Shown: positions 50,789-60,786 of the stretch, piece by piece
How the letters are laid out: each line of letters begins with the position of its first letter
Position numbering within the stretch: the stretch's first letter is position 1
Source: Streptomyces sp. NBC_00102
Lineage (GTDB): Bacteria; Actinomycetota; Actinomycetes; Streptomycetales; Streptomycetaceae
Direction of reading: 5' to 3'
Assembly: GCF_026343115.1 (NCBI RefSeq)
Contig: NZ_JAPEMC010000001.1
Location: 4,545,501-4,609,500 of the forward strand
DNA length: 64,000 nt
Notes under the pieces: generated by a model
What the model saw: only the letters and a program-made list of their open reading frames with translations
The model's database searches: none
What the model was told of the DNA's origin: nothing
Position numbers and translations under genes: made by a program

Positions 50789-50849
50789 TCTCATCCTCCT
50801 CTCATGAGGGCCTTAACTCACCATCACGCCCGGTCCATAGGTTCGCGGC
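50789..50849 (+). promoter_or_regulatory. Promoter of the MacB-type ABC operon
   Basis: TAGGTT (50838-50843) lies 6 nt before ATG 50850, a leaderless arrangement. Further up, TCTCAT occurs twice at an 11-bp period (50789-50794, 50800-50805), the spacing of OmpR-family regulator sites; such transporters are often controlled by two-component systems. Confidence 0.5.
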
Positions 50850-52340
50850 ATGTTCTTCACCTACCTCCGGCGCGAGCTGCGCCGTCGCAGAAAGGCGGCG
50901 CTGGTCGTCGCCTCGGGGCTCGCCCTCGGCATTGCGCTGGTCATCGTCGTCAGCTCGGTCACCGCCGGGATGGGCAAGGCCCAGGACAAGGTCCTGGAAT
51001 CGCTGTACGGCCTCGGCACGGACATGACCGTGACCAAGGCCGCCGCGGCGCAGGGCTCCACGGGCGCCCAGGAGCGCCCGAGGTTCAACTTCGACGCCAA
51101 CGACAGCGACGACGACGCGACGCAGTCCACCGACCGCGTCATGGTCCAGGGCTTCCAGACCCTGGCCGACTCCACGGTCACCAAGGTCGGCAAGCAGACC
51201 GGCGTGGCGAACGCGGTCGGCGGCCTGAGCCTGAACGTCATGAAGGTCGACGGCCAGTTCAAGCGCGGCGAGTTCAAGCAGGACCAGTCCTCCGGCAGCG
51301 GCGGCGGTCAGGGCGGCTCCGGCGGCCAGGGCGGCGGCAGTGGCGCTCCGCAGGGCCGTGTCGAGGGCGGCGGTGCCTCCTTCGACGTCAACTCCTTCAC
51401 CGTGTACGGCACCGACGTCACGCACCAGGACCTCGGTCCGCTGACCTCCTCCGAGATCACCAAGGGCCGTACCTTCAAGACCACGGAGACGAACGGCAAG
51501 GTCGCGATCGTCGACGCCTCTTACGCCAAGGAGAAGTCGCTCGCGGTCGACAAGACCGTCACCATCTCCGGCACCAAGTTCACGATCATCGGTGTCTCCA
51601 CCGCCAGCAGCGGTGACGCCGCCGCGAACGTCTACATCCCGCTCCAGCAGGCCCAGACGCTCTCGGACTCGAAGTCCAAGGTCACCACGGTCTACGTGAA
51701 GGCCAAGGACTCCACGGCGATCGACAGCGTCAAGTCGACCATCCAGAAGAACATCTCGGGTACCACCGTCACCACCTCGGCCGACCTGGCCGACACGGTC
51801 TCCGGCTCCCTCTCCACCGCCTCCGACCTGGCCTCCAGCGTCGGCAAGTGGCTCTCCATCGTCGTCCTGATCGCCGCCTTCGTGGTGGCCGGCCTGCTCA
51901 CCTCCTCGGCGGTCAGCCGCCGCGTCCGCGAGTTCGGCACCCTGAAGGCCCTCGGCTGGAAGAGCGGCCGGGTCACCCGCCAGGTCGTCGGCGAGGCGCT
52001 CGTCAACGGCCTCATGGGCGGTGTCCTCGGCATCGCCGTCGGCCTGGCCGGCGCGTACATCGTCACCGCGATCAGCCCCACCCTCACCGCGGAGCTCGGC
52101 TCCGGTGGCGGCGGCGGTGGCGGTGGCGGCTTCGGCGGCATGGGCGGCGGCGGGGCGGGCGGCCCCGGCCGTCAGTCCGCCGCGAAGACCCTGGACATCG
52201 CGCTCACCGCACCGGTCTCCGTCTCCACCATCGTGATCGCTGTCGTACTGGCCGTGGCGGGCGGGCTCATCGCCGGCGCGTTCGGCGGCTGGCGCGCCTC
52301 CCGGCTGCGCCCGGCCGACGCCCTGCGCCGCGTCGAGTAG
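50850..52340 (+). CDS. MacB/FtsX-type ABC transporter permease
   Basis: Membrane protein of 496 aa. One N-terminal helix (ALVVASGLALGIALVIVVSSVTAG) is followed by a large extracellular domain of about 290 residues and three C-terminal helices (WLSIVVLIAAFVVAGLLTSSAVSRRVREFGTLKALGW, LGIAVGLAGAYIVTAI, VIAVVLAVAGGLIAGAFGGWRASRLRPADALR), the MacB layout. Two Gly-rich linkers stand out, one in the extracellular domain (SGSGGGQGGSGGQGGGSG) and one between the last helices (GSGGGGGGGGGFGGMGGGG). It likely works as a mechanotransmitter exporter or envelope maintenance device with the next gene. Confidence 0.9.
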   Translation: MFFTYLRRELRRRRKAALVVASGLALGIALVIVVSSVTAGMGKAQDKVLESLYGLGTDMTVTKAAAAQGSTGAQERPRFNFDANDSDDDATQSTDRVMVQGFQTLADSTVTKVGKQTGVANAVGGLSLNVMKVDGQFKRGEFKQDQSSGSGGGQGGSGGQGGGSGAPQGRVEGGGASFDVNSFTVYGTDVTHQDLGPLTSSEITKGRTFKTTETNGKVAIVDASYAKEKSLAVDKTVTISGTKFTIIGVSTASSGDAAANVYIPLQQAQTLSDSKSKVTTVYVKAKDSTAIDSVKSTIQKNISGTTVTTSADLADTVSGSLSTASDLASSVGKWLSIVVLIAAFVVAGLLTSSAVSRRVREFGTLKALGWKSGRVTRQVVGEALVNGLMGGVLGIAVGLAGAYIVTAISPTLTAELGSGGGGGGGGGFGGMGGGGAGGPGRQSAAKTLDIALTAPVSVSTIVIAVVLAVAGGLIAGAFGGWRASRLRPADALRRVE

Positions 52341-52389
52341 TCACCGGCTCCACGACCTCATCTTCCGTACGTACAGCAGGAGTCCACAC

Positions 52390-53073
52390 GTGTATCAGCT
52401 CAGAGGCGTCACCAAGCGCTACATGCGGGGAAAGACCAAGGTCGACGCGCTCGCCGGTGTCGACCTGACCATCGAGGACGGTGGCCGGCTCGTCATCCAG
52501 GGCCCCACCGGCGGTGGCAAGTCCACCCTCCTCCAGATGCTCGGCGGTCTCGACCGGCCCACCGAGGGCACCATCGAGCTCGACGGCGTCGACCTCGCCA
52601 AGCTCTCCGAGGCCAAGCTCACCAAGGTCCGGGCCGAGTCCATCGGCTTCGTCTTCCAGAGCTTCAACCTGATCCCGACGCTCACCGCCGCCGAGAACGT
52701 CGAGACCGCCCTGGTCCCGCTCGGCATCGGCGCGAAGGTCCGCCGCGAGCGTGCCATCGAGGCGCTGGAGTCGGTCGGCCTCGGCGACCGCCCCACCCAC
52801 CTGCCGAGCGAGATGTCCGGCGGGCAGCAGCAGCGCGTCGCCATCGCCCGCGCGCTCGTCAAGAAGCCCAAGGTGCTCCTCGCCGACGAGCCCACCGGGA
52901 ACCTCGACGAGTCCATGCGCGACGAGATCATGACGCTGCTCGAAGGGCTCTGGAAGGAGCTGGGTCTGACCTTCGTCATGGTCACCCACGACAGCTCCCT
53001 CGCTCGCAAGGCCCCACGCCTCGCGACCATCCGCAAGGGCAAGGTCACCATCACGGAGAACGCCTCCGCCTGA
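52390..53073 (+). CDS. MacB/LolD-type ABC transporter ATP-binding protein
   Basis: ATPase of 227 aa, the standard length for the class: Walker A IQGPTGGGKSTLLQMLGG (about 37-54), Q-loop FVFQSFNLIPTL, signature EMSGGQQQRVAIARAL, Walker B PKVLLADEPTGNLD, switch histidine VMVTHDSSLA. GTG 52390 with AGGAG at 8 nt, 49 bp after the permease. The pair forms one operon ending in the hairpin at 53093. Confidence 0.94.
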   Translation: MYQLRGVTKRYMRGKTKVDALAGVDLTIEDGGRLVIQGPTGGGKSTLLQMLGGLDRPTEGTIELDGVDLAKLSEAKLTKVRAESIGFVFQSFNLIPTLTAAENVETALVPLGIGAKVRRERAIEALESVGLGDRPTHLPSEMSGGQQQRVAIARALVKKPKVLLADEPTGNLDESMRDEIMTLLEGLWKELGLTFVMVTHDSSLARKAPRLATIRKGKVTITENASA

Positions 53074-53092
53074 CCCGATCCGCCCGCGCACG

Positions 53093-53128
53093 GAACGCGC
53101 CGACCGCCCCCGGGCGGCCGGCGCGTTC
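53093..53128 (+). terminator. Terminator of the MacB-type operon
   Basis: Outer stem GAACGCGCCG/CGGCGCGTTC and inner CCGCCC/GGGCGG, starting 20 bp after the ATPase stop. Confidence 0.8.
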
Positions 53129-54901
<1,773 letters not shown>

Positions 54902-54918
54902 CGGCCGACCGTTCCCGT

Positions 54919-54964
54919 ACGGGGGCCGGAACCACGCGCGTACGTGCGGGGGACCGGCCCCCGT
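54919..54964 (+). terminator. Terminator of gdhA
   Basis: An 11-bp stem (54919-54929 and 54954-54964) enclosing a smaller CG-rich hairpin, 18 bp after the stop. Confidence 0.7.
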
Positions 54965-55082
54965 GGCGTTCCGGGGCCTTGCCGCCGCCGCCCCTGGGTT
55001 GCGCCGTTTCTCCATCAGCAGATCCGCCGAGGGCGCAGGGCCGTACACCCCACGGGCGCGGCTCCCCTCCTACGCTGGAGCG

Positions 55083-55628
55083 ATGACGACCCGAGCGAGG
55101 GACACCAGCCCGTACGACGCCACCCCGTACGACGCCACCCCGGACGCCACCCCGCGCGACACCGGCCCGCGCGACATCGCCTCTTACGACGCCACCCCGT
55201 ACGCGAGCAGGCAGGCGCGCGTGGCCGCGCGCGGCCTCACCCGCGACGCCCGGGTGATACCCCTGCGGCCGGTCCCCGCGATCCCTCCGCCCGTACCCGA
55301 GGCGCCCCGGGAGCCCCTGCTGCGCGACCTCGTCGGCGAGGTGCTGCGCCAGGAACGCCTCGCCCAGGACCGGACGCTGAAGGATGTCGCGGACGCGGCG
55401 CGGATCTCCTTCGCGTACCTCTCCGAGCTGGAGAGGGGCCGCAAGGAGGCATCCTCCGAGGTCCTCGCCGCCGCCGCGCACTCCCTGGGGATCGGCCTCG
55501 CCGACGTACTCGGCCGGGCCGCCGCCGAGCTGGACCGCCGTCGCGTCGCGCTCGCCGCCGCGACCCGCGCGCAGGGGCGTACACCGGGCGGTGCGCTGCC
55601 CAGGAACCAGGTCCGGCTGGCCGCCTGA
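55083..55628 (+). CDS. ClgR/PopR-like XRE-family regulator with C-terminal LAA
   Basis: DNA-binding protein of 181 aa. The HTH spans about residues 78-140 (LLRDLVGEVLRQERLAQDRTLKDVADAARISFAYLSELERGRKEASSEVLAAAAHSLGI), the pattern of ClgR, activator of clp protease genes. The protein ends QVRLAA, like the Ala-Ala end by which ClpP substrates such as ClgR and PopR are degraded, suggesting feedback through proteolysis. The N-terminal 60 residues are a disordered repeat (PYDATPYDATPDATP) from a 15-bp DNA repeat. ATG 55083 lies 6 nt after TACGCT (55071-55076); GGAGCG in the gap may be a ribosome-binding site. Confidence 0.85.
   Translation: MTTRARDTSPYDATPYDATPDATPRDTGPRDIASYDATPYASRQARVAARGLTRDARVIPLRPVPAIPPPVPEAPREPLLRDLVGEVLRQERLAQDRTLKDVADAARISFAYLSELERGRKEASSEVLAAAAHSLGIGLADVLGRAAAELDRRRVALAAATRAQGRTPGGALPRNQVRLAA
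55110..55151 (+). repeat. 15-bp tandem repeat inside the ClgR-like gene
   Basis: Two exact copies of CCGTACGACGCCACC (55110-55124, 55125-55139) and a 12-bp third copy, encoding PYDAT units in a disordered N terminus; a further copy occurs near 55185-55199. All length changes seen keep the frame. Confidence 0.8.
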
Positions 55629-55712
55629 CGGTCCGTCGGTCCCCTCGGGGGAGGCTCCGACGGCGCCGTAGGATTCGTGCCGAGCGGGCACGGAATTCAC
55701 GGGGGACGGCGC

Positions 55713-56129
55713 ATGAGCGACGCGGACGGCACACCGACGGCGGCGGACGGGCAGCAGAGCCAGGGCCACCTACCGGCCCAGGGCCAGGGCGTACCCGCCC
55801 AGGGCGGGGATTCCCTGCCCAGGAACCGGGCGGCTCAGGTCAGCGGCGTCTTCGCGCTGGGCGCGATCGGCGCCCTCGGCAACTTCGCCACCGGCATCGC
55901 GCTGATCAACCCGGGCATCTTCGTCGCTCTCGCGGCCCTCTGCGCCCTGATCGCCATCCCCGTCGGCCACGTGGGCCGCTTCCGGGGCAAGCGCCTGGGC
56001 GGCAGCGGGCGCGGGGTCGCGTTGGCGGCCATCCTGACGGGCTGGCTGGTGCTGCTGGTCTGCCTGCTCGCGGCGCTGGCCTTCATCGGCCTCGTGGCCG
56101 GCCTGGCGGCGCTCACCGACAACACCTGA
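55713..56129 (+). CDS. DUF4190-like two-helix membrane protein
   Basis: Membrane protein of 138 aa. A Gln/Gly-rich cytoplasmic N terminus (GQQSQGHLPAQGQGVPAQGG) is followed by NRAAQVSGVFALGAIGALGNFATG, and two or three hydrophobic segments with the small polar loop GHVGRFRGKRLGGSGRGVALAAIL typical of DUF4190. Function unknown. ATG 55713 has GGGGGA upstream. The stop codon lies inside the first unit of a 25-bp tandem repeat. Confidence 0.75.
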   Translation: MSDADGTPTAADGQQSQGHLPAQGQGVPAQGGDSLPRNRAAQVSGVFALGAIGALGNFATGIALINPGIFVALAALCALIAIPVGHVGRFRGKRLGGSGRGVALAAILTGWLVLLVCLLAALAFIGLVAGLAALTDNT

Positions 56130-56249
56130 GCCCGGCGCCTGGACCGATGCCTGAGCCCGGCGCCTGGACCGATGCCTGAGCCCGGCGCCTGGACCGATGC
56201 CTGAGCCGGCGCCTGGACCGATGCCTGAGCCCGGCGCCTGGACCGATGC
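56126..56249 (+). repeat. 25-bp tandem repeat, five units
   Basis: Units at 56126-56150, 56151-56175, 56176-56200, 56201-56224 (one base shorter) and 56225-56249, all starting CTGAGCC and ending GACCGATGC; a degenerate sixth begins after. The first unit contains the TGA stop of the preceding gene, and each unit carries a TGA. Confidence 0.93.
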
Positions 56250-56296
56250 CTCAGCCGGAGCCTGAAGCGGCACTGACCCGTTTCGCCACACGCGTA

Positions 56297-56359
56297 GGAC
56301 GCCGGAGAGGGGCGCCCTCCCGGTGGATGCCACCGGGTGGACGCCCCTCTCCGGCGTCC
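56297..56359. terminator. Bidirectional terminator before msrA
   Basis: Outer 18-bp perfect stem (56297-56314 and 56342-56359) with an inner CCCGGTGG-ATG-CCACCGGG stem, between convergent genes. Confidence 0.85.
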
Positions 56360-56399
56360 GGAGCGTGCCGCCGGCCCCGTGGGCCCGGCACGGCGCGGA

Positions 56400-57062
56400 T
56401 CAGCCCTGGGCGCGGGCCACGCCGATCGGGCAGGAGACGCCCGTGCCGCCGATGCCGCAGTAGCCGCCCGGGTTCTTCTCCAGGTACTGCTGGTGGTAGC
56501 CCTCGGCCGGGTAGAAGGTACGGCCCTCGGCGGGCAGGATCTCCGTGGTGATCTGCCCGTATCCGGAGCCCGTCAGGACCTTCTGGTACGCCTCGCGGGA
56601 CGCGGCGGCGGCCTCGGCCTGCTCGGGCGAGTGGGTGTAGAGCGCCGAGCGGTACTGCGTACCGACGTCGTTGCCCTGGCGGAAGCCCTGGGTCGGGTTG
56701 TGCGACTCCCAGAACAGCTTCAGCAGCTCCGTGTACGGGACGACCTCGGGGTCGAAGACGACACGGACGGCCTCCGTGTGACCGGTCTGGCCGGAGCAGG
56801 TCTCCTCGTACGTCGGGTTCTCGGTGTAGCCGCCCTGGTAGCCGACGAGCGTCGTCCAGACGCCCTCCGTCTGCCAGAACTTGCGCTCGGCTCCCCAGAA
56901 ACAGCCCAGCGCGAAGTCGGCGACCTCCAGGCCCTCCGGGTACGGGCCCTGCAGCGGGTTGCCGAGCACGATGTGACGGTCGGGCACCGTGAACGTCGGG
57001 GTCGGGCTGCCCTTCAGGGCCTGCTCGGGGGAGGGGAGCACGGGTGTACGGCCGAACAACAT
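56400..57062 (-). CDS. msrA: Peptide-methionine (S)-S-oxide reductase
   Basis: Cytosolic repair enzyme of 220 aa reducing methionine-S-sulfoxide. Catalytic [11 protein letters not shown] at about residues 52-62, then [56 protein letters not shown] and the C-terminal recycling cysteines in [20 protein letters not shown] 57062 has AAGGAGG upstream; an earlier in-frame ATG would place that site inside the gene. Confidence 0.95.
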   Translation of the reverse strand: MLFGRTPVLPSPEQALKGSPTPTFTVPDRHIVLGNPLQGPYPEGLEVADFALGCFWGAERKFWQTEGVWTTLVGYQGGYTENPTYEETCSGQTGHTEAVRVVFDPEVVPYTELLKLFWESHNPTQGFRQGNDVGTQYRSALYTHSPEQAEAAAASREAYQKVLTGSGYGQITTEILPAEGRTFYPAEGYHQQYLEKNPGGYCGIGGTGVSCPIGVARAQG

Positions 57063-57205
57063 GATCGGTCCTCCTTCTACGGGGCGGTATCGGGACAACA
57101 TCTCCGTACCGCCCCGCATTCCTCGCGGGAGGCGGTACCGGCCGTCCGCGGGCCGGGAGAGGCGTGGGCGTGCGGGGCGGACGGAGGGCGCGCCCAGGAT
57201 GGCCG

Positions 57206-57290
57206 GTCAGCGCCGCGTCAGCGCCGGGTCAGCGCCGCGTCAGTGCCGGACAGCGGCGGGTCAGCGGGCAGGTCAGCGCCGGGTCGGTGC
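57206..57290 (+). repeat. Degenerate GTCAGCGCCG(C/G) tandem repeat
   Basis: About eight irregular 10-11-bp units between msrA and the TPR-like gene, in a 268-bp gap. No coding potential apparent. Confidence 0.7.
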
Positions 57291-57330
57291 CGGTCCGCAC
57301 CGTGCATGGCCGGTCACGGCCGGACACCGT

Positions 57331-58437
57331 CTACCCGAGCAGTCGCGCCGGGCTGCCGCCGTTCGCCTCGTAGCCGGCCACCGCGAGGGCGCGGTAGATC
57401 GCGTACTCGGCGGCCGGGTCGGAGTCCTCGGTCCAGGGCAGCGCCCCGACGTACCCGTCGATGTGGACGAACTGGTGCATCGCCTCGGACCAGCGCTCCA
57501 TCCGGACCAGGAACAGCACCAGCAGATGCCGGACATGAGCGAGCATCGGATCGTCCTGCCGCGCCGAGTGGACCGCGTACATCGCGCCTTCGACGGCCTT
57601 CGTCACCGAGGCGCTCCGGTAGAAGTTCGGCGTCAGGTTGACCTCGGGCAGATTGTCGTAGAGGGAGAACAGCGGCAGCCCGGCGAGCAGCGAGCCCTGC
57701 GGGGCGCGCGCGGCGGCGGCGGTCGCGAACCGGTCGGCCAGCTCGCGCGAGCCGTGCCACTTCGAGGACCAGAAGTGCAGCGCCGCCAGATGTGCGCCGA
57801 AGTGCGCCGGGGCGCGGTCGACGACCTCCGCGTACAGCTGGTCGAACTCCTCGGGGGTGTACCCCAGTCCGCGTGCCACCGTCAGCCGCGTGATGTACGG
57901 GACGGGGTCGCCGGGAGCGAGCGCCGACGCCTCACCGGCCACCGTGCGCGCCTCGTCCAGCAGGACCCGGAAGTCCTCGCTGCCCACGGCCGAGGACCGC
58001 CACGCCTGCTGCACCAGGAACTCCGCGTGCACCGCCGCCGCACCCGGGTCCTCGGGCGCCTCGGCCCGCCACGAGCGCAGCCAGGCACCGCCCACGCCCG
58101 GGCGCGCGGCGAGTTCGAGCGAGGCCGCCCCCGCGAACGCCTGTACGCGCTGCCACCGGATCTCGCCCTTCACGGGCGTACCGGCCAGCAGTTGGGCCGC
58201 CGCACGCCACTCCTGGGTGGCCTGCACCACGTGGAGCACGTCGACCAAGTCCTGGTCGGGGCCGGGCAGTCGCACGTCCAGCAGCTCCTGCCGGACGAAG
58301 CCGTACGTCTCCGGGTCGGCGGCGTCCGGCGAACCGGGGGACACCAGCTGAATGCCGCCTCCCCGGCGGCGGCGCAGGAACGGGCCGAGCACCGCCACGA
58401 CCATGCAGAGCGCGATCAGCAACCACAGAATCTCCAT
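57331..58437 (-). CDS. Membrane-anchored helical-repeat protein of unknown function
   Basis: Protein of 368 aa. One N-terminal membrane helix ([21 protein letters not shown]) and a basic RRRR stop-transfer precede a long soluble domain of helical hairpins ([91 protein letters not shown]), which resembles TPR-like repeats and is probably cytoplasmic. Family-level function unknown to me. The -10-like GACAAT lies 6 nt before ATG 58437, so the mRNA may be leaderless. Divergent from metB across 67 bp. Confidence 0.72.
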   Translation of the reverse strand: MEILWLLIALCMVVAVLGPFLRRRRGGGIQLVSPGSPDAADPETYGFVRQELLDVRLPGPDQDLVDVLHVVQATQEWRAAAQLLAGTPVKGEIRWQRVQAFAGAASLELAARPGVGGAWLRSWRAEAPEDPGAAAVHAEFLVQQAWRSSAVGSEDFRVLLDEARTVAGEASALAPGDPVPYITRLTVARGLGYTPEEFDQLYAEVVDRAPAHFGAHLAALHFWSSKWHGSRELADRFATAAAARAPQGSLLAGLPLFSLYDNLPEVNLTPNFYRSASVTKAVEGAMYAVHSARQDDPMLAHVRHLLVLFLVRMERWSEAMHQFVHIDGYVGALPWTEDSDPAAEYAIYRALAVAGYEANGGSPARLLG

Positions 58438-58504
58438 GGACCCATTGTCCCCGTACGGCCGAGCGTCCGGTGCGGGCCCTCGTGACGAACTACGCTCGGG
58501 CCTC

Positions 58505-59650
58505 ATGACCGACCAGCACAGCTTCGAGACCCTCGCGATCCACGCGGGAAACACCGCCGATCCGCTCACCGGCGCCGTCGTTCCGCCCATCTACCAGGTG
58601 TCCACGTACAAGCAGGACGGGGTGGGCGGACTGCGCGGCGGGTACGAATACAGCCGCAGCGCCAACCCGACGCGTACCGCCCTGGAGGAGAACCTGGCGG
58701 CACTGGAGGGCGGCCGTCGCGGACTGGCCTTCGCCTCCGGGCTCGCCGCCGAGGACTGCCTGCTCCGCACCCTGCTCACCCCCGGCGACCACGTGGTGAT
58801 CCCGAACGACGCCTACGGCGGCACCTTCCGGCTGTTCGCCAAGGTCGCCTCGCGCTGGGGCGTGGAGTTCTCGGTGGCCGACACCTCGGACGTGGCCGCG
58901 GTGCGCGCCGCGATCACCCCGCGCACCAAGGTGGTCTGGGTCGAGACGCCGTCCAACCCGCTGCTCGGCATCACCGACATCGCGGCCGTCGCGGGCGTCG
59001 CGCGTCAGGCCGGGGCCCGGCTGGTCGTGGACAACACCTTCGCCAGCCCTTACCTCCAGCAGCCGTTGGCGCTGGGCGCGGACATCGTGGTGCACTCCAC
59101 CACCAAGTACATGGGCGGCCACTCCGACGTGGTCGGCGGTGCGCTGATCGTCAACGACGCGGGTCTCGCGGAGGAGTTGGCTTTCCACCAGAACGCCATG
59201 GGCGCGGTCGCCGGTCCGTTCGACGCCTGGCTGGTGCTGCGGGGCATCAAGACCCTCGCCGTGCGCATGGACCGGCACACCGAGAACGCCGGCCGGATCG
59301 CCGAACTGCTCACCCGCCACCCCCAGGTGACCCAGGTCCTCTACCCCGGACTGCCGGACCACCCGGGCCACGAGGTCGCGGCCAAGCAGATGCGGGCGTT
59401 CGGCGGCATGGTCTCCTTCCGCGTGAAGGGCGGCGAGGAGGCGGCCGTCGCGGTCTGCGACCGCGCGAAGCTGTTCACGCTCGGTGAGTCGCTCGGCGGT
59501 GTCGAGTCGCTGCTGGAGCACCCGGGACGGATGACGCACGCCTCGGCCGCCGGTTCCCCGCTGGAGGTCCCCGCCGACCTGGTGCGGCTCTCCGTCGGCA
59601 TCGAGAACGGCGACGACCTGCTGGCCGACCTCACCCAGGCGCTCGGCTGA
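58505..59650 (+). CDS. metB: Cystathionine gamma-synthase
   Basis: Cytosolic PLP enzyme of 381 aa of the Cys/Met-metabolism family. YEYSRSANPTRTALEENLAALEGG and the PLP-phosphate region ASGLAAEDCL lie in the first 90 residues; the lysine Schiff-base site is ADIVVHSTTKYMGGHSDVVGG (about 195-215); SLGGVESLLEHPGRMTHAS near the end is typical of gamma-synthases/lyases. It joins O-succinyl- or O-acetyl-homoserine with cysteine, or works in the reverse direction as a lyase; sequence alone does not decide. ATG 58505 lies 8 nt after TACGCT (58491-58496). Confidence 0.92.
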   Translation: MTDQHSFETLAIHAGNTADPLTGAVVPPIYQVSTYKQDGVGGLRGGYEYSRSANPTRTALEENLAALEGGRRGLAFASGLAAEDCLLRTLLTPGDHVVIPNDAYGGTFRLFAKVASRWGVEFSVADTSDVAAVRAAITPRTKVVWVETPSNPLLGITDIAAVAGVARQAGARLVVDNTFASPYLQQPLALGADIVVHSTTKYMGGHSDVVGGALIVNDAGLAEELAFHQNAMGAVAGPFDAWLVLRGIKTLAVRMDRHTENAGRIAELLTRHPQVTQVLYPGLPDHPGHEVAAKQMRAFGGMVSFRVKGGEEAAVAVCDRAKLFTLGESLGGVESLLEHPGRMTHASAAGSPLEVPADLVRLSVGIENGDDLLADLTQALG

Positions 59651-59825
59651 CGGACAGCGCACCTTTCACCGCCGGACTTCCCCGCGGCGAAGGCGCGTTG
59701 GCCCGAACGCCGTCACGACCGGTGCCGGGGACAGCTCCCCGGCACCGCGCTCCCCGGACGTCCGCGGACGCCGACGCGACACCCACAGACACCTGCGGGC
59801 GCCCGCGGAACCTTCCGGCGGGATC

Positions 59826-60017
59826 TCAGACCGCGACCTTCTCGTCCTCCAGGGACGCCCTGACCTGCTCCCGCAGTTCGGGGCTGTCCGTGTGGTCGTG
59901 GACCGAGACGGCGTGCTCGGTCGCCGCGCGGACGACCTCGTCCTCCTCGCCGGAGATGGTCAGCGAGCAGCCCGACACGCTCGGATACTTCCGGCAGTCG
60001 GCGACTTTCCTGGTCAT
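59826..60017 (-). CDS. DUF1059 small protein
   Basis: Cytosolic protein of 63 aa: MTRKVADCRKYPSVSGCSLTISGEEDEVVRAATEHAVSVHDH, the usual DUF1059 layout with two cysteines (DCR and GCS), ending in a Glu-rich helix. Function unknown. ATG 60017 has GAGGAGG at 6 nt; the longer frame from 60038 would bury that site. Confidence 0.85.
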   Translation of the reverse strand: MTRKVADCRKYPSVSGCSLTISGEEDEVVRAATEHAVSVHDHTDSPELREQVRASLEDEKVAV

Positions 60018-60076
60018 GGCGGCCTCCTCGTCCTTCACGGTGGGCCAGCCATTCCAGGGTAGTTCGCGGACGCCGC

Positions 60077-60607
60077 CTAGTCGCCCTGCTGCTGGTGGGC
60101 AGCCTGCCGAACCGCCAGCGCACCGTTGAAACGGGTCAGCAGCGCGCAGAACGTCTCCCGCTCCTCCTCGGTCCAGTCGTCCGTGACCTGCGACATCAGA
60201 TCGCGGCGGGAGGTGCGTACCTCGTCCAGGCGGGCCTGGCCGCGCGGTGAGAGCTGGAGCACGACGGCCCTGCCGTCCTCAGGGTGCGAGGTCCGCTTGA
60301 CCAGCCCGGTGTCCACGAGCGGGGCGACCTGGCGGGTCACCGTGGAGGAGTCGATGCCCATCCCCGCGGCCAGCGCCTTCACGCCCATCGGGCCTTCCCG
60401 GTCCAGCCGGTTGAGCAGCAGGTAGGCGGCCCGGTCCATCGAGTTGCGGACCTTGCCGACGCCACCGAGACGGGTCTGCTCCGCACGTCGGGCGAATACC
60501 GCCACCTGGTGCTGGAGAGTGTCGAGTACGACGGGGTCGGGCCCCTGTGGAGGGGAGACGTCGTCCCCGGAAGGAGACGCAGCATTCGTCATGTCCTGAG
60601 GGGGCAT
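60077..60607 (-). CDS. MarR-family transcriptional regulator
   Basis: Regulator of 176 aa. Winged HTH around residues 55-125 (AYLLLNRLDREGPMGVKALAAGMGIDSSTVTRQVAPLVDTGLVKRTSHPEDGRAVVLQLSPRGQ) with helical dimer ends. It is divergent from ilvA across 179 bp and has no adjacent pump. The start is ATG 60607 (GAGAG upstream) or ATG 60586 region; the N terminus is disordered, so the choice has little effect. Confidence 0.88.
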   Translation of the reverse strand: MPPQDMTNAASPSGDDVSPPQGPDPVVLDTLQHQVAVFARRAEQTRLGGVGKVRNSMDRAAYLLLNRLDREGPMGVKALAAGMGIDSSTVTRQVAPLVDTGLVKRTSHPEDGRAVVLQLSPRGQARLDEVRTSRRDLMSQVTDDWTEEERETFCALLTRFNGALAVRQAAHQQQGD

Positions 60608-60786
60608 GGCCAATAGCTCTCTTCGTGCGGTGTCGGATGGGTGGGGGACACAGTACGCGGCGATGCGGCCGACTGTGTCCAGGGTATGTAATCCCGCGCA
60701 TCCCGAGAGCGGGAAGGGCTTAGGGACGACGGCCCAGCCGGAGCACTCGGAGGGCGGTGGAGCGGCGAGCTGCGAGACTGGCGGTC

